Positions 7,933-16,696 of a DNA stretch of 64,000 nt are shown here, in pieces. The notes below the pieces were generated by a model. That model saw only the letters and a list, made by a program, of their open reading frames with translations. It ran no database searches and was not told where the DNA came from. Numbering within the stretch: position 1 is the first letter of the stretch; every line of letters begins with the position of its first letter. The stretch is from NCBI RefSeq assembly GCF_012972705.2, contig NZ_JABCSC020000003.1, positions 310,001-374,000 of the forward strand. The letters are read 5' to 3'. The position numbers and the translations under genes are program-made. This DNA comes from Uliginosibacterium aquaticum. GTDB lineage: Bacteria; Pseudomonadota; Gammaproteobacteria; Burkholderiales; Rhodocyclaceae.

Positions 7933-8650
7933 ACGCTGCGCGCCGTCGCCGGCTAGCCGCCTCGCCGCGAGGGCGCCAGCGGACGCCCTGCAGGCATTGT
8001 TCATCCACGGCATGGGGCGCACCCCCTTGTCGGGATGGCGGATGCTGCGCACGCTTCAGGCGAACGGAATCGCAACCGGCACATTTGCTTACTCGACTGC
8101 GCTGCAGGATTTTGAACAGATCTCCCGCCGGCTCTCCGAACGCATTCAGATGCTCGCCGCCAGGGGCAACTACATTCTGATTGGCCATTCACTGGGAGGC
8201 GTGTTGCTCCGTTCGGCACTGGCTTCGCTCCCGGCCGCCACGCGCCAGCCTCTGAGGGTTTTTCTGCTTGGCTCTCCCACCCGGGCCGCGCGTTTGGCCC
8301 GGATGCTTGAACGCAATGTCGTCTTCCGGATCGCGACCGGGGATTGCGGCCAGCTGCTGGCTTCAGATGATCGGATGGGCGCCCTGTCGCCGGTGGCGGC
8401 GCCCACCACCCGCATCTGTGGAGATCGCGGGATCGCGCTGACCTCACGGTGGTTTGGCGCTGAGCCCAACGATGGTGTGGTGGCGCTGGCGGAAACTTCT
8501 GCACCCTGGATCAACGAAGCCGTCTTGGTGCCGGTCGTCCACACCTTCCTGCCCTCCAGCGCGCAGGTGGCGAGGATCATTCTGCTCCGCACGAGCGAAG
8601 ACGCAGCCCGTCAAGGCAAGACCGGAGCGCTCCAGGCTCCCGGCGAGTGA
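7922..8650 (+). CDS. Alpha/beta-fold hydrolase, lipase-like
   Basis: A 242-residue protein. It has the oxyanion-region motif FIHGMGR (residues 27-33), the nucleophile elbow GHSLGG with S90, and plausible triad partners D184 (PNDGVV) and H207 (VVHTF), in the manner of small lipases and PGAP1-like esterases. No clear signal peptide is seen. The start is a GTG at 7922, inside the preceding peptidase gene; the nearby ATG at 7929 is out of frame. The 11-base overlap suggests joint expression with the peptidase, perhaps for attack on ester and amide bonds of the same envelope material. Confidence 0.75.
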   Translation: MSDERCAPSPASRLAARAPADALQALFIHGMGRTPLSGWRMLRTLQANGIATGTFAYSTALQDFEQISRRLSERIQMLAARGNYILIGHSLGGVLLRSALASLPAATRQPLRVFLLGSPTRAARLARMLERNVVFRIATGDCGQLLASDDRMGALSPVAAPTTRICGDRGIALTSRWFGAEPNDGVVALAETSAPWINEAVLVPVVHTFLPSSAQVARIILLRTSEDAARQGKTGALQAPGE

Positions 8651-8812
8651 GCCTTTCCAGACCGTGCTACGACCTGTTGCCCGGCGCGGATGAGTGAGCT
8701 CTGCATGCAGCGCAGGATGCGCTGGCGTCGATCTGCTGCACAGCCGGAGCAGGCTGCGGCACAATCATTCCGTGAGCAGGTTTTTCAGCCCCGCAGCGTG
8801 AAAGGAATTGCC

Positions 8813-9250
8813 ATGGACATCTATATGCAGGCCGCCATTGAAGAGGCCGAGAAGGGGCGTGCCGAGGGCGGCATTCCGATCGGTTCGGTCTTGGTGCATG
8901 AGGGCCGCATCATCGGCCGCGGGCATAACCGCCGGGTGCAGCAGGGCAGTGCGATCCTGCACGGCGAGATGGATGCGCTGGAAAATGCCGGCCGCCTGCC
9001 GGCCCGTGTCTATCGCGAGGCTGTGCTCTACACCACGCTTTCACCCTGTCCGATGTGCAGCGGCGCGATTGCCTTGTATGGCATTCCGAAGGTGATCGTG
9101 GGTGAGAACGAGACCTTCATGGGCGAGGAAGGCTGGCTGCGCGCGCGCGGGGTCGAGGTGGACGTGCGTCAGGACGCACGCTGCGTGCATCTGATGCGCG
9201 AGTTCATCGCGGCGTGCCCGGAGCTGTGGAACGAGGATATCGGGGTATAG
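8813..9250 (+). CDS. Cytosine deaminase, yeast Fcy1 type
   Basis: A 145-residue zinc deaminase with ligands H50 (ILHGEMDALENAGRL, with catalytic E52), C79 and C82 (TTLSPCPMCSGAIALYGIP). The sequence from LYTTLSPC through VIVGENETF to the C-terminal WNEDIGV closely follows the small fungal cytosine deaminase rather than the large bacterial CodA. It would deaminate cytosine to uracil for pyrimidine salvage. The ATG at 8813 has AAAGGA upstream; the longer frame from 8690 is not protein-like. No cytosine permease is adjacent. A related small nucleoside or guanine deaminase activity remains possible. Confidence 0.82.
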   Translation: MDIYMQAAIEEAEKGRAEGGIPIGSVLVHEGRIIGRGHNRRVQQGSAILHGEMDALENAGRLPARVYREAVLYTTLSPCPMCSGAIALYGIPKVIVGENETFMGEEGWLRARGVEVDVRQDARCVHLMREFIAACPELWNEDIGV

Positions 9251-9259
9251 GCAGGCAAG

Positions 9260-9277
9260 GGGCGCGCTCGCGCGCCC
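9260..9277. terminator. GC-rich hairpin between convergent genes
   Basis: GGGCGCG and CGCGCCC form a seven-pair stem around CTCG. It sits between the cytosine deaminase and the convergent J-domain gene. No T tract follows on either strand, so termination is only likely by position. Confidence 0.35.
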
Positions 9278-9290
9278 GTCTGGCCTTCAC

Positions 9291-10088
9291 TCAGCGCGGG
9301 TAATAGCCGTAGGGCGAGGATGAGGACTGGCTGCTCGGGATGCCGCCCGAGGTGCGCCGGTTATCCCGCTCGAGCTGGCGCAGATAGGCCTGCTCCTTGG
9401 CGAGGCGATTTCTGGCGTCGCTTTCTTCCCGTCGGCGCAGGGATTCCTGCTCGCTCTGGAGGCGTTGCTGGGAGCGCTGGGCGGCGAGTTCTTCGCGGCG
9501 TTGCTGGGACTCCTGGCTGGCGAGGTTGCGGTCCACTTCCCGGCTGATGCTGCGGGCTTCGGATTCGAAGCGGCGCTGCTCGGCCAGGCGGCGCGCCTCT
9601 TCCTGTTCCTGAGCGCGGCGCGCATCGCGCTGGGCGGCCAGCTCTGCGGCTTCGGTGCGTGCCCGGGCTTCGTCCTCCAGCCTTTGCTGTTCCAGCTTCA
9701 GCACTTCGGCGGCCACACGTTGCCGCTCGAGTTCGACCTTGTGGTTGAAGTAGAAGTAGCTGCCCACGCCGATGGCCAGCAGGATCACGGCCGCCCACTT
9801 GAGGCCATTGCCAATGCCTGCTTCTGCTTCGACCGGTGCATAGCTGTAGGCCACTTCCTGTGCAGGCGGATTGCGGCGGGCGTCGTAGCGCTCACGGCGC
9901 TGCGGATTGGAGAGGGTCTGCCAGGCGTCCTTGATCAGATTGAAGTGGGTATCCGGATCCAGGGTGTCCGACTTCAGCTTGCCTTCCAGATACCTGGCTT
10001 TCAGGCGCTCATAGGCGGATTCGATGGCATCGGCCGAAGCGCTCTGGCTCACTTCGAGCAAATCGTAAAGCGTCTTTTCCTGGGGCAT
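9291..10088 (-). CDS. Membrane-anchored protein with degenerate J domain and coiled coil
   Basis: A 265-residue protein. Residues 5-70 have the helical pattern of a DnaJ J domain (LYDLLEVSQSASADAIESAYERL, then LIKDAWQTLSNPQRRERYDARR). However, the HPD loop that activates DnaK is replaced by a longer segment around ARYLEGKLKSD. A membrane helix spans about 96-115. From there to about 245 runs a highly charged Glu/Arg/Gln coiled coil, and the end is Ser/Tyr-rich. Without HPD it should not stimulate Hsp70 normally, so a scaffold or adaptor role is more likely. The start at 10088 was chosen because the J-domain fold begins there. Confidence 0.72.
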   Translation of the reverse strand: MPQEKTLYDLLEVSQSASADAIESAYERLKARYLEGKLKSDTLDPDTHFNLIKDAWQTLSNPQRRERYDARRNPPAQEVAYSYAPVEAEAGIGNGLKWAAVILLAIGVGSYFYFNHKVELERQRVAAEVLKLEQQRLEDEARARTEAAELAAQRDARRAQEQEEARRLAEQRRFESEARSISREVDRNLASQESQQRREELAAQRSQQRLQSEQESLRRREESDARNRLAKEQAYLRQLERDNRRTSGGIPSSQSSSSPYGYYPR

Positions 10089-10256
10089 GTGCAGACCTGT
10101 CTGGCTCAAGAAGTCGAGATGCCCTGCGCAGGTGCTTCCGGCGGGCACTGACGGATTCGGTGTTTGCCGTGAATATATCGTTTTCAAGCCATCGACATGC
10201 GGCGCAATGAGGCCCAAAAGCGGAATTTTTCCGCCTTTCGGACGGATTCTGCGGCC

Positions 10257-10958
10257 TCAGGCGAAGCGCTGCTGGAAATCCGTGATCAGTGCATTCAGCA
10301 CATGCGGATCGGTGCAGGCGTGGTGCAGCTTGGCGGCCAGCGGGATCAGCAGGCGGCCGCCCTGCTCGTAGCGCTGGCCGAAGTAGAAGCCGGGCTGACA
10401 CTGGATCCGGCTCTGGCGCCAGTGCAGGCTCAGGCCGCTGAAGCGCAGCTGCGGCAGATTGCCGATGAAGCAGGCCGCGAGAAAGGTGGTTTCTGGCAGG
10501 CGCGGCAGTTCGCCACGCCGGGCTGCGTCGAGCTGCTGGCGATAGTGCCCGGCAAAGTCGGCAAGGCTGAGGCGGGTGGTGTTCTCGAGCAGCAGTTCAG
10601 TGAAGCGCTGGGCGCCGCCGATGGCCACCGGCACCACGATCGGGGCATTCTCCAGCACCCACCATTCGGCATGAAACCGGCGTAGCTGGAAATCGGGCTG
10701 GCCCTGCATCGCCTGGGCCAGATGCCAGATGAGGAAGGAAAAGAAGCTCAGGCCGGCAAGGCCTTGCGCGCGATAGGCGGCATGCGCTTCAGTAACGTCC
10801 AGCTGCAGGGTGATGTCGACGAAGGGGTCCTGCGCCACCGTCTCGTCAGTGAAGAAATCCAGCGCCCAATCGAGATAGCCCTTGCGCTCGGCGCTGCTCA
10901 GCGGGCGGGCGGACCAGGCTTGCAGGCTGTCCGGCGGGAGGGGCGGGGTCTGGTTCAT
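10257..10958 (-). CDS. Chloramphenicol acetyltransferase-fold acyltransferase
   Basis: A 233-residue protein with the size and fold signature of the CAT family: an N-terminal [21 protein letters not shown] block and a C-terminal active-site region LHHACTDP (H212/H213, D217). Classical CAT reads HHxxxDGxH; here the Gly after Asp is Pro and the second His is shifted. Several beta-strand motifs ([24 protein letters not shown]) fit. The acceptor is unlikely to be chloramphenicol in this chromosomal setting, and none can be named. No clear ribosome-binding site is seen. It is divergent from the chemoreceptor gene. Confidence 0.65.
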   Translation of the reverse strand: MNQTPPLPPDSLQAWSARPLSSAERKGYLDWALDFFTDETVAQDPFVDITLQLDVTEAHAAYRAQGLAGLSFFSFLIWHLAQAMQGQPDFQLRRFHAEWWVLENAPIVVPVAIGGAQRFTELLLENTTRLSLADFAGHYRQQLDAARRGELPRLPETTFLAACFIGNLPQLRFSGLSLHWRQSRIQCQPGFYFGQRYEQGGRLLIPLAAKLHHACTDPHVLNALITDFQQRFA

Positions 10959-11133
10959 GGTGTCCGGGAGGAGAAGTCGCGGGCTGCATTCTCGCTCATG
11001 CGGCGCAATTGCGCGGCGCTGGCCTGTGGGGGGAGGATCGGGAGCCAAAAAAGGCGACGATTCTGCTCAAGGCAGGATGAGGTGCTGCCGTGAATACATG
11101 CTTCCCCGTATGTTCAATTCACCGCGTACAGCC

Positions 11134-13014
11134 ATGACTCTCCGCTCCCGCCTGATCCTCTTCGTCACCGCACTGGTGACGGCCATCATCCTGATCCTGT
11201 CCACCGCGGCCTATCTGCGCATGCAGGACGAGATCACCAACGGGGTCGAACGCGAGATCCAGGCTGCGGTGGTGGGCAGTGGCGAGGCGCTGAGCCGCTG
11301 GGCCATGCAGCGCAGCGATGCGATCCAGGCCGCGGCCAGCCATGTCAGCAGCAGCACCGAACCCTATCTGCCGCTCCAGATCGGCAAGGAGGGCGGGCGT
11401 TTTGACCAGACCTTCGCGGGCTTTGCCGACAAGCGCATGCACTATCACAACCCGGAGAAGAAGCCTCCCGAAGGCTATGACCCGACCTCGCGCGCCTGGT
11501 ACAAGAAGGCCAGCGAGGAGAAGACGGCCGTTCTCACCGCGCCTTACGTGTTCTCGTCGACCAAGAAACTCGGCGTGACCTTCGCTGCGCCGGTGCTTGA
11601 GAATCAGAGTGTGGTGGGGGTGGTGGGCGGCGATATTGCGCTCGAAGACATCATCAAGCTGACCCAGGACATCAAGCTCAACGGCGAGGGCTATGCCTTC
11701 CTCGTGACGCGTGACGGCAAGATCGTGGCGCACCCGGCCGGCGAAAGCACGCTCAAGCCGGTGAGCGAGATTCTGCCGGGGCTGGCGAGCGAGGACCTGC
11801 TGCGCCTTGCCGGCGCCCGGAAGCTGGAGGAGATGCAGATCGATGGCCGTGCCAGCCTCGTCAGCATCACGCCGGTCGCCGGTACGGACTGGCTGCTGGG
11901 AACGGTGATCGACCGCGACAAGATCTTCGCGCCGCTCAAGGGCATGCTGGTCTTGCTGCTGGCGCTGGGCGTGATCCTTGGCGGCGTAGCGGTAGGCGTG
12001 GCGAATCTGGCCCTGGCACGTCTGCTGGGAGGCCTCAACCGCCTGCGCGATGCGCTGATCGAGATAGCCTCCGGCGGCGGCGACCTGACGCGCACCCTGC
12101 CGATCGCGCATCGCGATGAAATCGGCCTCACGGCGGAGGCCTTCAACCGCTTCACTGCGAGCTTGCGCGAGATGTTCCTCGCCGTGCGCGAGCAATCCAC
12201 CCAGATGGGGAGCGCCGTGCACAGCCTTGAGCAGGCGACCCGCACCTTGTCGACCGATTCGGTGAAGCAGGCAGATCTGTCGACCTCGACGGCAGCGACG
12301 ATCGAAGAAATCACGGTGAGCATCAATCACATCGCTGATAACGCCCAGGAAGCCGAACAGACCGCCATCAACACGGGTCGCATCTCGCAGGAATCGGCTG
12401 CCGCCGTGGATGAACTGGCGGCCGGCATCGACCGCATCTCCGGCTCGGTCGAACAGCTCTCGGCCACGCTCGGCCGCCTTGGCACCAGCTCCACCCAGAT
12501 CACCAGCATCATTGGCGTGATCAAGGAGATTGCCGAGCAGACCAATCTGCTGGCCCTGAATGCGGCCATTGAGGCGGCACGCGCGGGCGAACAGGGACGG
12601 GGCTTTGCCGTGGTGGCCGATGAAGTGCGCAAGCTTGCCGAGCGCACCGGCAAGGCCACCGTGGAGATCGGCCAGCTCATCGAGTCCAATCACCGTGAGA
12701 TCGCTTCGGCGCTCGATGACATGGACAGCACGCGGCGCTCGGTGGTGGAGGGCGTCAGCACCTCGCACCAGGTCGCGCAGCGCATGGGCGGCATCGATGC
12801 GCAGATGAACCAGGTGGTGCGTGGCATCCGTGACATTGCCGAGGCCACCCGCGAGCAGTCGGCCGCCACCAACGAGATGGCGCGGGCGGCGGAGCAGGTG
12901 ACGCGGATGACCACCGAGACCGACGTGGCCGTGCAGTCGGCCGCGGGCAATGCCGCGCAACTGCATCAGCTCTCGCAGCAACTGCAGGCGCTGGTCGCCC
13001 AGTTCCGCCTGTGA
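11134..13014 (+). CDS. Methyl-accepting chemotaxis protein, dCACHE type
   Basis: A 626-residue transmembrane receptor. TM1 is at about 7-29. A periplasmic double-CACHE domain follows (about 35-270; typical [12 protein letters not shown] and [16 protein letters not shown]), then TM2 (about 273-295), HAMP and the cytoplasmic signalling coiled coil. The hairpin tip with [21 protein letters not shown] lies at about 463-507. It should sense small molecules, often amino or carboxylic acids, and control CheA. In-frame ATGs also occur at 11098 and 11110; I chose 11134 because TM1 then starts at the usual distance. No C-terminal CheR-binding pentapeptide is present. No other chemotaxis genes are nearby. 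Confidence 0.88.
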   Translation: MTLRSRLILFVTALVTAIILILSTAAYLRMQDEITNGVEREIQAAVVGSGEALSRWAMQRSDAIQAAASHVSSSTEPYLPLQIGKEGGRFDQTFAGFADKRMHYHNPEKKPPEGYDPTSRAWYKKASEEKTAVLTAPYVFSSTKKLGVTFAAPVLENQSVVGVVGGDIALEDIIKLTQDIKLNGEGYAFLVTRDGKIVAHPAGESTLKPVSEILPGLASEDLLRLAGARKLEEMQIDGRASLVSITPVAGTDWLLGTVIDRDKIFAPLKGMLVLLLALGVILGGVAVGVANLALARLLGGLNRLRDALIEIASGGGDLTRTLPIAHRDEIGLTAEAFNRFTASLREMFLAVREQSTQMGSAVHSLEQATRTLSTDSVKQADLSTSTAATIEEITVSINHIADNAQEAEQTAINTGRISQESAAAVDELAAGIDRISGSVEQLSATLGRLGTSSTQITSIIGVIKEIAEQTNLLALNAAIEAARAGEQGRGFAVVADEVRKLAERTGKATVEIGQLIESNHREIASALDDMDSTRRSVVEGVSTSHQVAQRMGGIDAQMNQVVRGIRDIAEATREQSAATNEMARAAEQVTRMTTETDVAVQSAAGNAAQLHQLSQQLQALVAQFRL

Positions 13015-13165
13015 GGCGGCCGGGCGTTCTGCCACAGGGCGGCGCGCCCATCCTGAAGCAGGCGTTCGGGCCCTGGAGGGGGCCGAACACCGTTGTGGGT
13101 GCGTCGCAGCGGCTGAGCCGCAGGCCTCTTTTCAGTCCTAGTCCGGCCGGCTGAAGGCGACCCTA

Positions 13166-13308
13166 AGAAGCTGTTCGCGATCTTACTGCGAGGCCGTGAT
13201 CAGGGCTCATGCGCTGCTCGGAATCCTCATTTATCAACATAAACTCTGGTTCCTGTGCGGCTCTTCACTCTGCTGACGGCCTCTCGCGACAGATCGTGAA
13301 CAGCTTCT
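13166..13308. repeat. MITE-like element with about 31-bp imperfect terminal inverted repeats
   Basis: The left arm (13166-13196) begins AGAAGCTGTTC and the right arm (13277-13308) ends GAACAGCTTCT. The two pair over about 31 positions with a few mismatches, including CGATCT against AGATCG and GCGAG against CTCGC. Total length is 143 bp, with no transposase inside. Its right end overlaps the stop codon of the small gene at 13307. I could not identify a family; copy number elsewhere is unknown. Confidence 0.5.
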
Positions 13309-13645
13309 AAAGCATTGCCAGGGCGCGGCGGGTCAGGAAACCATCGACGGCTTTGGACTGTTCCTCGATGCGTTTGAGCAGGCGACGTTTTTCCTGCGGA
13401 CAGATCAGGATGTGCACCGGCTCGACCACCAGTTGCTGCCCCGCCAGTGATGCCGGCAGCCCTTCGGCCCGGATCGCTTCGGCAAAGTTCAGCGCGACCT
13501 GGGCGTTGTCGATCATGGCGTGGGCAGAGTAGTCGCGCACCTCGCCGCTGACCGAGATGAAGCGGCAGTCGCTCAGGCGACGCATCTTGTTGCCCTGCTG
13601 CGGCTTGTGGCAAGCCACCGTCCAATAGTTGATGCTTTCCTTCAT
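13307..13645 (-). CDS. Small hypothetical protein
   Basis: A 112-residue, soluble-looking protein with no signal peptide or membrane segment. The N-terminal half contains INYWTVACHK and FISVSGEV, and the C-terminal half a charged helix (CPQEKRRLLKRIEEQSKAVDGFL). I do not recognise a family. Its stop codon lies inside the inverted repeat ending at 13308, so the element may have supplied or altered the C-terminus. The ribosome-binding site is weak. An overlapping frame on the same strand (13227-13760) looks less protein-like. Confidence 0.5.
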   Translation of the reverse strand: MKESINYWTVACHKPQQGNKMRRLSDCRFISVSGEVRDYSAHAMIDNAQVALNFAEAIRAEGLPASLAGQQLVVEPVHILICPQEKRRLLKRIEEQSKAVDGFLTRRALAML

Positions 13646-13843
13646 TGCTGCCGAAAGCGGCTGGCCCCGGCCGCCGCTTTCCCCCCGTCTGCAACTCGTC
13701 CTGCGTTCTTGTCGTCACCCGCTCTGGCGATCTGGCGGGGGCTTGTGGCTGCGCGCACATTGGCCGCTGCCGGGAGATATATCGACCCTGCCTGCTACGA
13801 CTTTAGTGTCAGTCTGGTGGCGCGCTGCAAGCTTTGCGCTGGA

Positions 13844-14752
13844 TCAGTCGGCCGCCAGTCTTTCGGCCATCAGGCCGGCCAGCCAGTGCATGAACACCTG
13901 GACCCGGCGCGGCAGGTGGCGGCGATTGGCGTAGAGCAGGGAGACCGCCATGGCCGGCGCCGTGAAGGCCGGCAGGATATCGATCAGGCGACCGGCCTCA
14001 AGGTGACCACGCACGCCGGCACGCGGCACCTGGATGATGCCCAGGCCCGCAAGGCAGGCGCCTTCGTAGGAAAAGGTGGCGTTGACGCTCAGTGCGCCGG
14101 GCAGGGGAATGCTCTGAGTGTGGCCCTGCGCATCCACATACTCGAAACCGTCCGGGCGGGCGCCGAGGGTTGGCAGGTAATTCACCAGCTGGTGGCCGGC
14201 CAGCTCGGCCAGCGTGTGCGGCGTGCCGTAGCGGGCGAGGTAGGCCGGGCTGGCGAAGTTGCCCATGCGGTAGTGGCCCAGCGGCCGCGCGATCAGGCTG
14301 GAGTCGCTCAGGGTGCCCACCCGCAGTACGCAATCAAAACCTTCGCGGACCAGATCGACGCGTCGATCAGTGGAAGAGAGCTCGATCTCCAGCCCCGGGT
14401 GCTCGGCGAGAAAGGCCGGCAACTGCGGGATGACCAGATCGCGCGCGACAGCCTGCGGCATGTCCACCCGCAAGCGCCCGCGCAGCTCCGTGGGGCCGGC
14501 GCGGAACAGGCCCTGCAGCTCTTCCATGTCGGCCAGCATGTCGCGGCTGCGCTCGTAGAACACCTGGCCGTCCTGGGTCATCTGGACGCGGCGCGTGGTC
14601 CGGTGCAGCAGGCGGGTGCCGAGCAGGTTCTCGAGCTGCTGCACGGCGGCCGAAACGCTGGCCTTGGGCAGGCCCAGTTGCTCGGCGGTGCTCGTGAAGC
14701 TGGCCAGCTCGGCAACGCGCACATAGATACGCATGGCGTCCAGTTGATTCAT
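13844..14752 (-). CDS. LysR-family transcriptional regulator
   Basis: A 302-residue protein with the N-terminal HTH (FTSTAEQLGLPKASVSAAVQQLENLLGTRLLHRTTR) and the sequence style of the CrgA/AaeR-like LysR subgroup. The ATG at 14752 gives MNQLDAMRIYVRVAE, the usual LysR start; a GTG four codons earlier (14764) is possible. It is divergent from an SDR oxidoreductase, with an inverted repeat between them, so it probably regulates that gene. The inducer is unknown. Confidence 0.9.
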   Translation of the reverse strand: MNQLDAMRIYVRVAELASFTSTAEQLGLPKASVSAAVQQLENLLGTRLLHRTTRRVQMTQDGQVFYERSRDMLADMEELQGLFRAGPTELRGRLRVDMPQAVARDLVIPQLPAFLAEHPGLEIELSSTDRRVDLVREGFDCVLRVGTLSDSSLIARPLGHYRMGNFASPAYLARYGTPHTLAELAGHQLVNYLPTLGARPDGFEYVDAQGHTQSIPLPGALSVNATFSYEGACLAGLGIIQVPRAGVRGHLEAGRLIDILPAFTAPAMAVSLLYANRRHLPRRVQVFMHWLAGLMAERLAAD

Positions 14753-14762
14753 GTCCCGACTC

Positions 14763-14785
14763 ACTGTTCGTGGAATGCGAACAGT
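14763..14785. promoter_or_regulatory. Candidate LysR operator between regulator and SDR gene
   Basis: ACTGTTCG at 14763-14770 and CGAACAGT at 14778-14785 form a perfect eight-base inverted repeat with a seven-base spacer. It contains the T-N11-A pattern typical of LysR sites. It lies 10 bp upstream of the LysR start and about 95 bp upstream of the SDR start. Confidence 0.6.
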
Positions 14786-14878
14786 TTAGTCATTTTTGCG
14801 GTGTTTATCGCGGAGGTCCTGGTTAATAGACTGGCTTCACTGGCTCAACCCGAGCCAAGCCCACTCAAGGAGCTCAGC

Positions 14879-15637
14879 ATGACTCGCAAGATCGCCCTCA
14901 TTACCGGTGGCAGCCGTGGCCTTGGTCGCAGCGCCGCCCTCAAGCTTGCCGCGCGCGGCGTCGACGTGATCCTCACCTATCGCAGCCAGGTGGCCGAAGC
15001 GCAGGCCGTGGTGGCCGAGATCGAGGCGCTGGGCGCGCATGCCGTGGCCCTGCAACTGGAGGCTGGCGATGTCGCCAGCTTCCCGGCATTCATCGCCGAG
15101 GTGCGCAATGCACTGCAGACGCACTGGCAGCGCAGTCAGTTCGATTACCTGCTCAACAATGCCGGCATGGGCGTGTATGGCAGCATCGCCGAGACCAGCG
15201 AGGCGCAGTTCGACCAGCTTGTGAATGTGCATCTGAAGGGCGTGTTCTTCCTGACCCAGGGCTTGCTGCCGCTGATTGCCGAGGGCGGCCGCATCCTCAA
15301 TGTGTCCTCCGGCCTGGCCCGCTTCTCCTTGCCGGGCTATGCCGCCTATGCAGCCATGAAGGGGGCCATCGAAGTCTTCACGCGCTACCTCGCGCTGGAG
15401 CTGGGGCCACGCCGGATTGCGGCCAATGTGATCGCGCCGGGTGCCATCGAGACCGATTTCGGCGGTGCTGCCGTGCGCAACAACCCGCAGCTGAATGCCA
15501 TGATCGCCGGCCAGACTGCGCTGGGGCGTGTCGGCCAAGCCGACGACATCGGCAGCCTGATGGCGCTGCTGCTGTCGGACGAAGCCGGCTGGGTCAATGG
15601 CCAGCGCGTGGAAGCTTCAGGCGGCATCCATCTGTAA
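14879..15637 (+). CDS. Short-chain dehydrogenase/reductase
   Basis: A 252-residue classical SDR. The cofactor motif TGGSRGLG is near residue 9, NNAG in LLNNAGMGVYG follows, then the catalytic serine in NVSSGLARF and YxxxK in YAAYAAMKGA. The C-terminal VNGQRVEASGGIHL is typical of FabG-like enzymes. The arginine in the cofactor loop and the TYRSQ segment after strand two suggest NADP(H). AAGGAG sits seven bases before the ATG. The divergent LysR gene suggests substrate-inducible expression; the substrate is not deducible. Confidence 0.88.
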   Translation: MTRKIALITGGSRGLGRSAALKLAARGVDVILTYRSQVAEAQAVVAEIEALGAHAVALQLEAGDVASFPAFIAEVRNALQTHWQRSQFDYLLNNAGMGVYGSIAETSEAQFDQLVNVHLKGVFFLTQGLLPLIAEGGRILNVSSGLARFSLPGYAAYAAMKGAIEVFTRYLALELGPRRIAANVIAPGAIETDFGGAAVRNNPQLNAMIAGQTALGRVGQADDIGSLMALLLSDEAGWVNGQRVEASGGIHL

Positions 15638-15700
15638 GTGCATCTGGCATTCGGGCATAGGCAGGCGTGGCGTCGGCCACTCCTGCAGTCTGTCACCGTA

Positions 15701-16696
15701 TCAACCGTAGCTGAGGCTGCTGCTCTTGCCGCGGAACACCCAGTAGGAGAAGGCGGTGTAGGCCAGGATCATCGGCACGGTGATCACCGTGCCGATGAAG
15801 ATCACCGTCAGCGCCGGGGTGGAGGCCGCGGCCTGGAACAGGCTCAGGCGGTCCATGATGATGTAGGGATAGAGGCTGTAGGCGAGGCCGAAGAACCCCA
15901 TCAGCAGCACGAAGATGCTCAGCACGAAGGGCAGCCAGGCAAACTCTTCACGCACCCTGGGCCGCCCCAGCACCCAGCCCAGGCCCAGCAGGGCCGCGCC
16001 GCAGCTGAGTGGAATCGGCAGCAGGGCGAGGAAGACCGGCATTGCGAACCACTTGGCCCGCACCGTGTCGCTGAGCCAGGGCGTGGCCAGCGAAATCAGG
16101 ATCAGCCCCAGCGCCACCGGCAGCAGGGCTCGCCGGCCCCAGCGCTGCGCCTTTTCCTGCAGTGCGCCTTCGCTCTTCAGGAGCAGCCAGCAGGCGCCGA
16201 GCAGCACATAGGCGGCCGGCAGGGCCAGCGCGATCAGCCCGGCAAACGCCAGCGGCCCGGCGCCTTCGGCAAAGCCGCTGATGTAGCGGCCAAGCATCCA
16301 GCCCTGGGCGAGGGAGGCGGTCAGCGAGCCGGCGAAGAACGCCAGGTCCCACAGACCCTGGTGCTGGTCGCGCGCCTTGACGCGGAAATCAAAGGCCACC
16401 CCGCGCAGGATCAGGCCGATCAGCATGGCCGTGACCGGCAGGTAGAGCGCTCCGAGGATCAGGCCATGGGCCTGCGGAAAGGCGATCAGCAGGATGCCCA
16501 CGCCGAGCACCAGCCAGGTTTCGTTGGCGTCCCAGAAGGGGCCGATGGCGGCGATCATGGCGTCCTTCTCGGCCCGCTCGACCAGTGGCAGGAGCAGGCC
16601 CACGCCGAGATCGAAGCCGTCGAGCAGCACATACAGCAGCATCGCCACACCCAGCACGGCGAAGAAGAATACGGGCAGGAACTGATCGAAATTCAT
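15701..16696 (-). CDS. cioB: Cytochrome bd ubiquinol oxidase subunit II (CioB/CydB)
   Basis: A 331-residue polytopic membrane protein with the typical CydB start (YVLLDGFDLGVGLLLP), the GPFWDANETWLVLGVG block and about eight helices. It pairs with CydA to form the quinol oxidase that reduces oxygen to water without proton pumping. Its start overlaps the cydA stop by four bases (ATGA), ensuring equal synthesis. I saw no CydX-like small gene after it. The cio name follows subunit I, which has a short Q loop. Confidence 0.92.
   Translation of the reverse strand: MNFDQFLPVFFFAVLGVAMLLYVLLDGFDLGVGLLLPLVERAEKDAMIAAIGPFWDANETWLVLGVGILLIAFPQAHGLILGALYLPVTAMLIGLILRGVAFDFRVKARDQHQGLWDLAFFAGSLTASLAQGWMLGRYISGFAEGAGPLAFAGLIALALPAAYVLLGACWLLLKSEGALQEKAQRWGRRALLPVALGLILISLATPWLSDTVRAKWFAMPVFLALLPIPLSCGAALLGLGWVLGRPRVREEFAWLPFVLSIFVLLMGFFGLAYSLYPYIIMDRLSLFQAAASTPALTVIFIGTVITVPMILAYTAFSYWVFRGKSSSLSYG

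Noticed and set aside
11119-13035. 638-residue open frame antisense to the chemoreceptor gene
   Set aside because: A shadow of the receptor's reading frame; no recognisable domain, while the plus strand has dCACHE, HAMP and signalling motifs.
13227-13760. 177-residue frame overlapping the small hypothetical gene
   Set aside because: Low-complexity Arg/Pro/Gly composition, runs through the inverted repeat, and has no start signal. The other frame gives a more protein-like product.
15638-15700. A CydX/CbdX-like small gene after cioB
   Set aside because: No short membrane-helix frame with a ribosome-binding site was found between cioB and the SDR gene.
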